NCBI GenBank assembly: GCA_037127315.1
Contig: JBBBDQ010000750.1
Coordinates: 6,412,501 to 6,476,500, forward strand
Direction of reading: 5' to 3'
Origin: Ascarosepion bandense
Lineage: Eukaryota > Mollusca > Cephalopoda > Sepiida > Sepiidae
DNA length: 64,000 nucleotides
Shown: positions 54,557-63,612 of the stretch, piece by piece
Position numbering within the stretch: position 1 is the stretch's first letter
How the letters are laid out: each line of letters opens with the position of its first letter
Made by a program: the position numbers and the translations under genes
The notes under the pieces: generated by a model
Databases searched by the model: none
What the model was told of the DNA's origin: nothing
Seen by the model: only the letters and a program-made list of their open reading frames with translations

Positions 54557-57500
54557 ATTCTTCTTCTTCTATGTAGCTTGTCCTTTCAGGATGTAGGCGA
54601 TCATGGCCTTCCATGTCTCCCTATCCCTGGTGGCTTTTAGCATGCTTTCTCCTGTTACACCACGCAACCTCCGTTCTGCCATCCACCTGCTCAGGCCAGT
54701 CAAGTATGTTACATGCTGTTTTCCCCTGTCTCTCCTCCTCTCTATCTTGCCTTTAGTATCAAGTTGTCCAAGCCCTCCTTCCTCATTGCATGTCCCAGGA
54801 ACTTTATATTTATAGAGTTATTTTCCTACTCAGATATAAGATTTGAAACCAGAAACTGACTAACATATATGCCAACAATCAGATTTAGGAATTACGTGTG
54901 ACAAAAATGAATAAAAAAAAATAATTTACAAACACATGCAAAGATAATAATTACATGTAAGTGTTAACATTTATTTTAAAAGATAAAAAGAAATGTTGAT
55001 AGGAAATAAATACAAACCTTCAACAACATCAATGACCACAAGACCAGCTAAAGTGGGCACTAATTCTTGTACAGCAGTGTGAACAGCAATGGCTCCACCC
55101 ATACTGCAATGAACAGACATGTTATATACAAAAAAAAAGATAGTCATGTTTTTCATTTACAATGCTTGAATTTAACACCAAAATATCCAAAAATCATTTT
55201 AGAAGTAATCAGTCAGTTGTAAGTGCCATACGTGATACACATTTGGGCAATCATGCCTTGAAAGAGACAGGAGTGACTGAGCAGAAGATTTTCCTGCAGT
55301 AGTTTGCAATTACTTTCTGCAGTTGACTGGTTGCCAACCAAAACTATAAAACCCAATCTGTCATGCTATTTAACCCATAGTTGGAAAGAGAACCAAAGGA
55401 TTAATACCTTTCCCCAGTCACTTTCTCACCAGCGTAATGTGGCTTCCGTCTCTTCTACAAATACTTTCACAGCTTCTGCTCCGATGAACTTAGCTCCCTG
55501 GTGAACCCCCTATGTATGAATTTACTAGACTACTAGACTAGCAACTAGGTGAAACCAATAAAATGTAACCGCAACTTCTACTCTAGCAGCTTTTCTCGTA
55601 CTTCCCACCTGTGGAATTCCCTTCCGTATACTTGCTTCCTCGACAGCTACAATCTCCAGGAATTTAAATGTAAGGTCAATAGTCATCTCCTATCTCACTG
55701 ACTCGCATCCTTTTTCGCATACTCTTTTCTCCATCCACTCCACTCTCATCACACCAGTATTCTTATCTTTTACCCACTTCCTGACACCCCCTATAATCTG
55801 TCCCTCTTTCTCATCACTTTCCTCCTATGTAATTCCCTATGCACCAGTAATGGTACAGTTGCCTTGCTTGGGGTGAAATGATTAAAAGAAAAGAAAAAAA
55901 AAAAGTATTTGTGCATAAGTAAATGCAACAAATTTAACTGAAATTCGAACTTGGTTCTCTAATTTCTTGTTCCAAGCCAACATCTACTGCACCACAATGC
56001 ACACAGAAGCATAAAACATGATAAAATATAAATTACTTCTTTCATAAGATACCTGATTTTAAACTATGAAATATTCAGAGTGAAATAACTAAATTCTACT
56101 AGGATACAGGTACACAGACTTGATAGGATTGCTTACCTGTGTCCTATGAGGATGACTGGAGGAGCTTCATCTTCAAACAATGCTTTGATCACAGCACCAA
56201 CATCACTGTAAATATTAACAGATAAACACTATCACAACTGATTAAATAGCAAATCTACTCAATGTTTTGCTTGGATTATTATTCTTTCATTTTTTTTTTT
56301 TCATAACATTTTAGCTAGTAATTCTTCAGCCTTCTTCATGCGATTTTCCCAATGGAATGTAAATTACTATAATTGACAAATAAACATACTGGAAAATGCA
56401 GTAAGTAAAAGAATATTTGATATAAAAAATAATCTTCATAAACAAATGTAGAAATGATCATTATAGAATTTAAAAAAATAATATCAAAACAATACATTTA
56501 CATCCCAGAATGCAATAACAGAACTAAACAAAGCTATTGGAAATAGAAAGAAGAAAGGGATGATATTTCCAAAATTAATTCTAAGTGAGAGACATAAAGC
56601 GAAAAATATAATGCTCAAGAATTAACGACAACAGTACACGTCTAGAAAATTGGAAGTCGAAATAATTACAATTGAAAGAAAAGAGGAAACAGAAAAGGTT
56701 AAGGTTAAATTAAAAGCCACAACATCCTACACATGCGCATGCACGCACGCATACATAGAAAATGAAGCAAAACTGCACCAATGAAAAGTGCATATAAAAA
56801 TGAAAAATCAAGAAATATAAGCAGTCAATGGCTTATAACCCCTAATAGAAGGCCCAGCCACAAAACTTTGGATTTGGGATTCTGAAGTAATCAGATCCCA
56901 AGTAGGCATCTATGCTGACAACATAACCCGCCTTGATAAGAAATCTGCCGAAGCTGATAAAGCAAACTTCACTGCCGATCTTGAAAAGACCTCCAATCTG
57001 TGGTGGACAGGGCTAAGAAATGGCTTGTAAATTTTAATGCTTCCAAAATGAAGCTGCTATCCTTTAACCATCATAGATAACTGCTCCTACTCCACATCAG
57101 AATGGATCAGGCTAGTCTCCCTGAAAGCAAAACACTGTACCTCCTTAGCCTAACCTTATCAGCTGACCTCAAGTTCAACGACTACATTAAATCCATAGCT
57201 AAATCTGTTGCTAGGAAGGTCAGGAAGTTTTTCTTGTCTAAATCCATCTTGCACATATATAAATCTACCATCTCCCTGTGCATTGAATACTGCGATCACA
57301 TTTGGTCGGGTTCCCTTGCTATTCATCTTGGGCTTCTTGACAAAATCCAACATAGAATCTGCAATGGAAATGATCCCGACCTGGTAGCTCAACTCAAGTC
57401 ACTTTCTCACCAACATAATATGGCTTCCCTCTGTCTCTGATGAGCTTAGTTCCCTGTTGCCACCTCTGTATAAATTTACTCGAGCTAGGTCCCACCCTTT

Positions 57501-57965
57501 TACAGTAAAAAAACAAATCAAATGAAACCGCAACTTCTTTGCTCCCACTTCCCGCTCATGGAATTTCCTTCTGTATACTTACTTCCCTGACAGCTGCAAT
57601 CTCCAAGAATTTAAATGAAAAGTCAATTGCCATCACTTATCTCCTTGACTCCCATCCTTTCTCTGACAATCCTTGTATCATGTTCTCCTTTCTTTCCACT
57701 CTACTCTCATGCAGCCCTCTTCACGCCAAGGCGGTGCAGTGTTTTGCTTTCAGGGAGACTAGCCTGATCCATTCTGATGTGGGGTAGGAGCAGTTATCCT
57801 TATTTTACCCATTCTCTGACATTCCTGTAACTTGTTCTTTCTTATCACTCACCTCTTATGTAACCCCATGCACACCAGTGACAGTTCTGCCTGGCTTGGG
57901 GTCAAATGATGAGAAAAGAAAGGGTAACATTAATCAGCTAAGTGACAAACCTTTTACTTGTTTTA

Positions 57966-58010
<45 letters not shown>

Positions 58011-58560
58011 CATATTGTTTTACATGCCACTTAAACTAAAGTACAATAAAAGAAACTTTAACCCATAATTTACAAGAACCCTTAAGGAAAATTCTGGTTA
58101 GAAATACAAGAATACTATTTAAATTACAATATCAAAACCATCTTGTTATTAGAGTGCCACCATATATATCGGACAATTCTCTCCTACCATCAGCCTTACA
58201 TTATTTAATAGTGAAAATGGAGTCCTGAAAGTTTTTTTTTTTAAATAGAAAGATGCTCACAGAATTTCCAGTTGCATGTGAGACCTTTGAATAAATACTC
58301 TTTTCAAAAGCACAAAATAAATTATATTACAGTCAAAACATGAAAACAAAACAAAACAAACAAACATTGGAAACATAACACCCTTAAGAATAGCCAGTGA
58401 AGTGGCTGAAAGCACTTGAAAAAAATAATAATTATGAAATATTTTTACATTTCTTAACTCCAGCAAAAAGGAACTATAAGAATACCGGAAAATAAAAAAT
58501 AAATAAAATCTTCCTTGTTGGTCGTTTTCAACAGAACATGCTTAAAAGAAAGGTTACTGC

Positions 58561-58613
<53 letters not shown>

Positions 58614-59239
58614 GATCATATGGCCATTTCAACAGGTGAAACTAACCTCGTTTCATTGGCAGTTGTACTCATCATGATAAATTACAATTATTTGAGTGTG
58701 TTGTGTGTGTAAAAACAATGGAAGTAGAAGTGGTGAAAAAAAAAAGGAAGAAAGGAAAAGGAGGAGAGAAGAAAAAAAAAAAGGAAAAAGAGGAAAGAAA
58801 GAAAGCGGATGGAAAATGTGTCAGATTGGCTGACATAAGGGAACACCGATAAATAGAGGTAGAAGATATTGGGATAGATACATTAACAAAAAAATGAAAA
58901 TGTATTTAGAAGAGCAAGGTGTCGAGTTTTGCCAGATCTTTTTAAATTTTTCCAAAATTTTCCAGTTTCAATATAAAAATTTAGCCAAAATAATATTAAG
59001 ATCAGAATAATTTACTTTAAAAATTTCCTCAGGAATAAAAGAACAACAAAAAGTAAAACAAAAAAAAAAAAACAGGAAGTTAATCTATAAGTAAATTATA
59101 TGGCTAAAGAGAAACAAAAAACAATTAGAAGGAATATTAAAATTTAGATTAAATATAAGAAATTAAATCTGAGATGGTATCAATACTTACATAACACTTC
59201 ATAAAATAAATTTATTTAAAATGGGACGAAATGAAAAGA

Positions 59240-59283
<44 letters not shown>

Positions 59284-61060
59284 TTTATGTAAATATAATT
59301 AATCTCAAGTAATATTGCTAATAATTTAGAATAATTAATATTATTAGGAAATAAATTCAATTAAATTCAAGATTATGACAGCATTATTACTAAACCAAAT
59401 AGATTAATTTTCAATGAGATGAAAAAAAGAAAAAAGAAAAAAAAGAATAACAATACAAAATCAAAAATATAGAACCGGAATGGAAAAAAAAAATGAAAAA
59501 ATCCTAGAACTAGAGTAAAAAGGGAATTACAAGAACAAAGGATGTTATTTTAAATATTCTGTAGTGAAGAGCTAATAAGGGGAAATAAATCGATTATATT
59601 AGGGGAAATAAATTTTAGATTAATCAAATTTAAAATTTATGGCACTGACTAATATCAAATGATTAGACTAGAAAAAGTAAGGGTTAAAAGAGGTTAGCTA
59701 TGTTATTATAATTCATTATCCTGTTAAGAAGAAAGAAAAGGAAATAACTACTTAATGGAAATTTAAATTTGGATTAATATTTAGGGGCTTTATATCTAAA
59801 TTTAAAACATTTGCTTGTGAATTTTTTTAAGTTTAAAAGCAAATTTTGCTTAGAATATTTTATTATTTTAAGTTTTTCATCTAAACATAGATTACATCTA
59901 TCGTAAAGGTTATTGGGGGTGCGAGTTGAACCTATTAGTCTCAAACACACTATTGGGTTGAGTCTCTCTTTTTTTCATTTTAAAAGAAAGTTTTATATTA
60001 TTTTAATTTCTATTTTTCATAAAACATCTTCAAACGTAAGCTTACAAAGCTAAACTAAAATTTCATAATATTGGATAATTGCTGAAAACTGTGTTAAATT
60101 TTTAATTTTAACATAGTTAAAAAAAACAAAAAAAAAACACACACAATTTGTATGAATAAGATTTATACCAAATTCATCTTCCATACTTGGCATTTTTTGG
60201 CCAGTTACTGTAAAAATCATCTCTTATCACCTCCTGATAAGGCAATGACAGATGTGATAACAAGGATACCGTAATTGAGAAACGCTTTTTTGAATCATTT
60301 CAGGCAATAAGCAATAATTCTTGTTTCAAGTCAACTTAAACTAAGTTTAAATTCGCTAATTTGAATAAAATAATGTATCAGCGAGGTGTATTATATTTTT
60401 GGTAAACTGTTCTGCTTGGTCTGCCTGAAGGCAAAGACCAAGGTGCAAACAGACCCCACCAGAAAAATGCTGATGATACAGTTCTGACCATGCAAACCGA
60501 ACACAACCTCCAACAACTGATTAGTTAGTTCAACCATGTGAGGAATTCAAGCTTTTTAAAAAAAAAAAAAAAAAAAAAAAGAGTGAGCCAAGGTGTTTCT
60601 GCATACGTGATGCTTGAAGTCATAGATCATTTAATATATTTGGGCTCTACCATCACCAACAACCTATCACTTGACATGTAAATTAACAAATGCAACATAA
60701 ACACAGCAACAGTGATGGCCTAATTGAGCAAGAGAGTATGGGACAACATTCAGATGACTTTACACACCAAACTAAAGGCATTCTGAGCATGTGACCTCTG
60801 CTTTGCAAAACCTGATTGATATACACCAGGTAGAAAAACTGCTTGAAAAGTGTATAGTTAGGTCTTGAAGGCTATCACAATATGTTTGGTAAAATAAAGG
60901 AAGGTAAAGAAGGTGTTGGGTATTACCTATTTATTATTCATTAATATTTCGAGATCATAATCTCATCTTCAGAATGGTAGGAGAGCTTGTTTTCACGTTT
61001 GTCTTGGACCATGTCTTTCAATGAATGGTCATCCTTTGCTGCTACTGTTGTCATTAATTG

Positions 61061-61102
<42 letters not shown>

Positions 61103-63612
61103 ACCTGTAAGTGTGTTTGAGGATGTATGTTGATCTCCACTACCATATGACATATCTTCAGCATCACATGGAGAGACAAAATTACTAACACTGTTGTATT
61201 GAAGCAAGCAGACTCCTGGAGCATTGTTATGGTGAAACACACCTATTCTATAGTGAATAGACTCTCCCATCTAATTTAAGTAGAAGTAGTAAGAGGAATG
61301 AAGGTCAGTTGATGTTGGACGATAGTTGCCGATAGTCGAATATGAAAGTAGTCAGCGACCAGGCAAGATTACACTGCATAATACATATTATATCCAGTTC
61401 CTAAAGTTTTCCTAACTATTAGGACCGACTTTAGCACAAATACCACCGAAAATAACTCCACAAGAAGCATACAGTAAACATAATCTTCAATCGGTGGGTC
61501 ATGTACATTGAATACCAAAAAACATCATGTATGGTGAGCTGGTATGGTGAGCTGGCTAGAACACACCACTTGGTAGACTGCCCTGCACATTTCAAGGATG
61601 TCTGTGAAAGGGACCTGAAACCCACAAGCATTGACACTGGTAGCCAGGAATATCTAGGAGAAGATCACTCTGGCTTCAAGGACAAGGCATGAAAGGTGAG
61701 AAAAAGCAAAATGAACTATTGGAAATCAGAAGATAACACAGGAAGCAGAGATAGCAAAACCCCAGACTTTCATTTCACGTGTCAGCTTTGTCTGTCACAC
61801 CAGCAGAAGAGACTGCCCTGCAAAAATTAAAGTTAAGCCACTCCAGATGCTGCTCAGAAAAGAACTGAATTTTGACCAAACTAGGTGCTACCATTATCTT
61901 GTGAAATACATGGATGCCTACTATTTATTAACAAAAGAATGAAAGGGATACAAATACAAGGAGTCAAAAGGCACTGGGACAACATGACTGACTAGAGATT
62001 CAATTACCACCAGAAATAATCAACAATAGACTTTGCACAAGATAAAATTTCATCTGAAAGAAGTTGGAAGATATTGAAAAAAAAAAAAAAAAATTAATTA
62101 AAACACTGCTATTAGATTAAGTGAAAAAATGTCAAGGCTAACTATGAAAGGATTTTTAAATATATATTTTCTGTATTATTTGTCACTGGCAACGTAAAAG
62201 AAAAATGATCCCAAGAAAACTTTGGTAAATTCATTCTTATAACACTGAATTTTAATAAAAGTTGTATGCATTGAAACAGTTTTTTTACCAGAGTTATTTT
62301 TAGTAAGACTGATTAACATTATGAGAACAATTTACAATGATATGAGTTTTGAAGACAACTATATTAAGCCATTAACACTTTTTAAAATTTCTTCTATACA
62401 GATCTGAATTGTTTTTTACAGTTTATCAACCCTTTGTAGGTTATTTAGAGCCAAAACAAGAAATTGATTCAGACCTGTCAGCAAATGTAACAAACTAGAC
62501 TGGAATTTGAACTCAACTATCTAATTTTTCATACCAATCCACTATCCATTACACCACCTGCACATCCTCTTTCATGAAGAATCAAATTCAGATAAGTTTG
62601 TCAGAATGACTTTTAATTTCTTTCTAATATTCATGTATTATAAATTATTTATTGCATTCAATACAAATAGATATATAAATTAAGAAGGAAAGTCTTACCT
62701 AGACAGTATTTCAGCAGAGAGATCATTATTACTGTCAGTGGAAGTATCACCTGGAAGCATAACAGCAGAATATCATTCCACGCATAAAATTCATTAGTTG
62801 GTTCTAAGATTAAAAATGGCTTCACAATAAGTTATAGACCAACACAAATGGACTTAGGAAAATGGTAAACTGTTTAAAGATTAAATATATCTAAGAATCA
62901 AAGTAAAATTTGTCTTATATATAATTGAAATGATAATAAGAGGCCAAGTAAAGATACTGTCTATTGAGAAGTCATTTGTTCAAGCCATTGAACTTATTGT
63001 GTTAGTTATATTGAAGGATGGATCAGCAAAAAAAAAAATACTGTTCTAATGAAATAAGTAACCACAAGTTCAGTAGCATAAATAATTCCTGGAAACAGAC
63101 CAAATAACATTTTGTAATTTTCCATTGTAGGATTAAAAAAACACTTATTTCTATTCTAGACAAAAAGCCTACATAAAGTACTTTACTGTTAACAAGGTTA
63201 GTCATTCAGTTTATCTGTAACATGATAATTTTCTATATAAAAAAAAAAAGAAAGGAAAATATGGAAATTCTTGAACTGGTTTCCACAAAATTTTTAGCAC
63301 ATATACTGAGTTTATTACAGTTAATAAAATATACTCGACATTTATGATCCACAAAGCAAATGCTGTTTTACAATAAGTTTTCAATAAAAGAAAAATCAGT
63401 TAGGTAAGATCTGAACTTAGGATACCAACATATTGTTTCATAACCTGGTTAACTTCATAAAATGTGATTAGAAGTTTGTTAGCCTCTAAAAAAGAATTAT
63501 GCAAAATCAAAAAAGTAAAAATCAGGGGAATGAATAAAGAAAAAACATAATTACCATGTCCACGTAGGTCCACAGCTATGCAGCGACAATGGACTAATTC
63601 ACACAGATGTGA
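38599..63612 (-). CDS. PPME1: Protein phosphatase methylesterase 1 (spliced, 13 exons, 5' end outside window)
   Basis: PPME1 removes the C-terminal methyl ester from the catalytic subunit of PP2A (alpha/beta-hydrolase fold; cytosol/nucleus) and can hold PP2A inactive. Exons in coding order: 63612-63555, 62750-62699, 56205-56137, 55103-55018, 51785-51695, 49032-48967, 46251-45993, 45466-45406, 45284-45219, 44411-44367, 41112-41048, 39700-39633, 38617-38599. All introns are GT..AG and phases agree across every junction (1005 nt, 334 residues plus TAA). Seen: CIAVDLRGHG strand/turn; nucleophile elbow LIGHSMGGA with the catalytic Ser codon split by an intron; Asp in VVIDVVEG; His in PQCGHAVHED; the conserved FLRGRP, YTWRIDL, LLLLAGVDRLDKDLTIGQMQ; and end TFPAC. 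The 5' exons (N terminus) lie beyond 64000. Odd: an acidic/Ser-rich exon of 86 codons, longer than the vertebrate loop at this place as I recall it. Confidence 0.95.
38664..38701. repeat. (AT)n microsatellite
   Basis: Adjoins the left end of foldback element F copy 2. Confidence 0.95.
38700..39050. mobile_element. Foldback element F, copy 2, between (TA)n tracts
   Basis: Starts 'tagtgtatcgaggcagcag'. Arms 38749-38845 and 38930-39040 are inverted copies ('gtgaaaataaagacaaaaat' against 'atttttgtctttattttcac'). (TA)n tracts lie at 38664-38701 and 39056-39101. Located in the last PPME1 intron. Confidence 0.8.
39633..39700 (-). CDS. PPME1: PPME1 exon 12 (of those visible)
   Basis: VADVLATFLVRHKMATPACN; acceptor 'tttaattacag', donor 'gtaaga'. 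Last helix of the hydrolase fold. Confidence 0.9.
40195..40412 (-). mobile_element. Old tRNA-derived SINE (tRNA part of a composite)
   Basis: Reverse strand: 'gtgtggatggtgtactagat' (A-box-like), then 'cttgcatgcaaataccctaa' and 'ttaaataacctgctaaaagg'. A related copy is at 62400-62570. More diverged than family 1. Confidence 0.55.
40413..40510 (-). pseudogene. 5S rRNA-like segment
   Basis: On the - strand, 'gccgaaattaagcaacgcc', then 'cttagtcagtatctagatgg' and 'gtgacc' match the conserved middle and internal promoter of metazoan 5S rRNA (…CGAAGTTAAGCAACG…TTAGTACTTGGATGGGTGACC). Upstream similarity fades ('gttctcatac'). It leads straight into the tRNA-like SINE, so it is a SINE component or retro-pseudogene, not a 5S gene. 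Confidence 0.6.
41048..41112 (-). CDS. PPME1: PPME1 exon 11: catalytic His
   Basis: KFQMQVLPQCGHAVHEDVPD. The His of CGHAVH is the triad base by family homology. Donor 'aaa|gtaagt'. Confidence 0.92.
41476..42336 (+). mobile_element. Non-autonomous mariner-like element (861 bp)
   Basis: Terminal inverted repeats of about 57 bp (left 'tacgaggatcattc', inner part 'ggtataaggacttctaatac' on both ends) are flanked by TA at 41474-41475 and 42337-42338. The transposase frame from 41639 encodes an N-terminal paired helix-turn-helix DNA-binding region (KFLVAEGCKPVEIHRRM, SQKNVYKWAKLLKEGR, RRVTVDDIARTLSLSVGTAH), then breaks near 42000. The end (42050-42265: FESDDEVKSAVSDWLR, WKKCMTLLGDYVEK) is present, but the region with the catalytic Asp residues is missing. 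Inert; in a PPME1 intron. Confidence 0.88.
42340..43755. other. Intronic sequence without recognised features
   Basis: Part of a PPME1 intron. 42890-43260 has an open frame on the - strand that I do not recognise and consider chance. Confidence 0.4.
43760..44092 (-). mobile_element. SINE family 1, full length with internal duplication
   Basis: Reverse copy from the head at 44092 to 43760. A block around 43800-43860 is duplicated ('aatcattctgcccagtcaag' then 'gactgactgggcagaag'). Confidence 0.8.
44112..44150 (+). mobile_element. SINE family 1, 5' head only
   Basis: 'ggatgtgcgttgtggtgcat' to 'atcggctcggaacaa'. Lies 20 bases from, and opposite to, the previous copy. Confidence 0.7.
44367..44411 (-). 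CDS. PPME1: PPME1 exon 10
   Basis: VDRLDKDLTIGQMQ, almost invariant in the family; donor 'caag|gtaaga', acceptor 'tatttgtag'. Confidence 0.92.
44592..44937 (+). mobile_element. Solo LTR (346 bp) of an LTR retrotransposon
   Basis: Begins TGTTGT and ends ACAACA (inverted termini). Inside are a TATA-like 'ttataaaaga' at about 44640 and a polyadenylation-like 'aataaa' at about 44852, consistent with U3-R-U5. It lies in an (AT)n tract (44577-44590 and 44938-44952) in a PPME1 intron. No internal retroelement sequence adjoins it. Confidence 0.75.
45219..45284 (-). CDS. PPME1: PPME1 exon 9
   Basis: WFKGLSEKFLSCNIPKLLLL; core strand and conserved tryptophan. Donor 'gcag|gtgag', acceptor 'acgttttag'. 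Confidence 0.92.
45406..45466 (-). CDS. PPME1: PPME1 exon 8
   Basis: YTWRIDLSKTDKYW; resumes the conserved fold after the acidic loop. The 121-base intron after it contains an (AT)n tract (45337-45370). Confidence 0.92.
45993..46251 (-). CDS. PPME1: PPME1 exon 7: acidic, Ser-rich loop
   Basis: 86 codons. The first 30 residues are mixed, then a Glu-rich run (ETIIEEEGEESEEGEENENS) and a Ser/Pro/Lys stretch (SPSKTSPKSP). Disordered by composition. Human PPME1 has a shorter acidic loop between the same flanking segments, so position and frame support this exon. The SP sites could be kinase targets (inference). Confidence 0.88.
46333..46660. mobile_element. Foldback element F, copy 3
   Basis: Starts 'tagtgtagcgaggcagcaa'. 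Inverted arms carry 'gacaatgaatgtct' and 'atgaaccgttct' at the left and 'gaatggctcatgattaaac' and 'agacattcattgtct' at the right. (TA)n follows at 46661-46681. Confidence 0.8.
47280..47475 (-). mobile_element. SINE family 1, 5' part, diverged
   Basis: Head at 47475 ('ggatgtgcatttgtggcaca' on -) to 'aaccaaggctgcagaatcc'. The 3' end is missing. Confidence 0.75.
48160..48472 (-). mobile_element. SINE family 1, full length
   Basis: Complete reverse copy from 'ggatgtgcgttgtggtgcag' (48472) to the 'gtgccatatgtgaaacacgc' complement. Confidence 0.85.
48533..48583 (+). mobile_element. SINE family 3 3' end running into (AT)n
   Basis: 'gatacagcgaaacagatctg', 'tctgtggatgac', then (TA)n. 5'-truncated. 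Confidence 0.7.
48967..49032 (-). CDS. PPME1: PPME1 exon 6
   Basis: VRSGQVRNLDSARVSIVGQV; strongly conserved. Acceptor 'tttttcag', donor 'aaag|gtaact'. Confidence 0.92.
50410..50922 (-). mobile_element. Non-autonomous Helitron, copy 3
   Basis: The 5' TC end is at 50922 ('tctaaacttatt' on -, preceded by A). The 3' hairpin ('gagcaacgccggg') is at about 50424-50440, and the terminal CTAG has mutated (CTCA). It contains the 'ccgaaacggctgaaccgatt' block and a short (GT)n. Confidence 0.78.
50925..51690. other. PPME1 intron sequence, nothing recognised
   Basis: AT-rich, no open frame or repeat end that I can name. Confidence 0.4.
51695..51785 (-). CDS. PPME1: PPME1 exon 5
   Basis: TAMEALSSMQSFLRGRPSSF then KSLEEAIEW; lid/cap region that contacts PP2A in the known complex. 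Donor 'ggag|gtag', acceptor 'ttccag'. Confidence 0.92.
52419..52532 (+). mobile_element. SINE family 3 fragment
   Basis: 'cgccgacaccaatccggttg', 'ggatttcaatcctggg' (B box) to 'gatgactatatatata'. The A-box part is missing. It directly abuts Helitron copy 4. Confidence 0.75.
52537..53333 (+). mobile_element. Helitron copy 4, 5'-truncated
   Basis: The 3' end is complete ('cccgagcaatgccgagc', then CTAG before T). The 5' TC end is missing, with the copy starting at 'ggcaagatgtttgtgtg' just after a SINE. It has extra internal sequence ('tcgatacctcgatatcc') not in copies 1 and 3. Confidence 0.7.
53335..54225. other. PPME1 intron sequence
   Basis: AT-rich. Short 'atatcatatatataagat' repeats at 54040-54105. 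No gene. Confidence 0.4.
54270..54405. mobile_element. MITE-like palindrome with 60-bp arms
   Basis: 54270-54329 and 54347-54405 are near-perfect reverse complements ('aaacgagttatttc', 'ggtttctaccatgagtggtg'). The spacer is 17 bases. No coding sequence. Confidence 0.85.
54510..54553. repeat. (AT)n microsatellite
   Basis: Between the palindrome region and a LINE-B end. Confidence 0.95.
54555..54808 (-). mobile_element. LINE-B 3' end
   Basis: Reverse-strand coding end (MIAYILKG-type, 'gccttccatgtctccctatc' on +) with a short TTC tail at 54559-54568. Same family as 14638-15090. Confidence 0.75.
55018..55103 (-). CDS. PPME1: PPME1 exon 4: after the nucleophile, catalytic Asp
   Basis: Completes the Ser codon, then MGGAIAVHTAVQELVPTLAG and LVVIDVVEG. 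The Asp in VIDVVEG is the triad acid by homology. Confidence 0.94.
55208..55417 (-). mobile_element. SINE family 1, 3' part, split by a LINE-A insertion
   Basis: Reverse copy ending at 'ttaatacctttccc' (55417). The rest of the same element resumes at 55905. Confidence 0.8.
55418..55904 (+). mobile_element. LINE-A 3' end inserted into a SINE
   Basis: From 'agtcactttctcaccagcg' (C-terminal coding, FYKYF-type segment) through the CT-rich 3' UTR to 'ccttgcttggggtgaa' and an A-rich tail ending at 55904. Confidence 0.8.
55905..56006 (-). mobile_element. SINE family 1, 5' head part (other half)
   Basis: 'gtatttgtgcataagtaaat' to 'ccaacatctactgcaccaca', completing the element begun at 55208. Confidence 0.8.
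56137..56205 (-). CDS. PPME1: PPME1 exon 3: nucleophile elbow
   Basis: DVGAVIKALFEDEAPPVILI, then GH and the first two bases of the catalytic Ser codon (AG|T). Confidence 0.94.
56890..57905 (+). mobile_element. LINE-A copy, RT through 3' UTR, with a 61-bp inverted segment
   Basis: Degenerate RT C-terminal coding (SQVGIYADN at 56895; ILHIYKSTISLCIEYCDHIW at about 57247-57306; CNGNDPDLVAQLKS), then the 3' UTR ending 'tgcctggcttggggtcaaat'. A 61-base segment at 57077-57137 reappears reverse-complemented at 57737-57797 with one mismatch. Confidence 0.78.
57969..58010. repeat. (CA)n microsatellite
   Basis: About 20 CA units just after the LINE-A tail. Confidence 0.95.
58015..60415. other. PPME1 intron sequence, A-rich
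   Basis: Contains (AT)n at 58564-58609 and 59245-59280 and purine-rich GAAA tracts (58735-58805). 58620-58700 ('caacaggtgaaactaacctc') looks repeat-like but is unassigned. No gene. Confidence 0.4.
60420..61930 (+). mobile_element. LINE-C remnant with an insertion
   Basis: 60430-60830 encodes, in broken frames, the segment after the RT active site (KMLMMTVLTMQTEHNLQQLI; VIDHLIYLGSTITNNLSLDM; SKRVWDNIQMTLHTKLKAF). The C-terminal part resumes at about 61490-61690 (SWYGELART, HFKDVCERDLKPTSIDTGSQ), with a Cys/His finger-like end near 61770 (FTCQLCLSH). Between them, about 60890-61480, is unrelated sequence with a (GT)n tract. Distinct from LINE-A and LINE-B. Confidence 0.65.
61063..61100. repeat. 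(GT)n microsatellite
   Basis: About 19 units within the insertion in LINE-C. Confidence 0.95.
62400..62572 (-). mobile_element. Old tRNA-derived SINE
   Basis: Reverse strand: 'ggatgtgcaggtggtgtaat' head, B-box-like 'gagttcaaattcc', body 'ctgacaggtctgaatcaatt' and 'aaataacctacaaagggttg'. Same old subfamily as 40195-40412 but without a 5S-like part. Confidence 0.6.
62699..62750 (-). CDS. PPME1: PPME1 exon 2 (of those visible)
   Basis: DTSTDSNNDLSAEILS; matches the family's DLSAETM region. Acceptor 'atgcttccag', donor 'ctag|gtaaga'. Confidence 0.9.
63555..63612 (-). CDS. PPME1: PPME1 exon 1 (first visible; upstream exons off-window)
   Basis: SHLCELVHCRCIAVDLRGHG; acceptor 'tcttttag', donor 'catg|gtaatt'. 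The acceptor shows that coding continues upstream, beyond 64000. Confidence 0.92.

Noticed and set aside
60941..61270. Frames with Thr-His runs (also at 30549, 33994, 47877)
   Set aside because: They run through (GT)n/(CA)n microsatellites.
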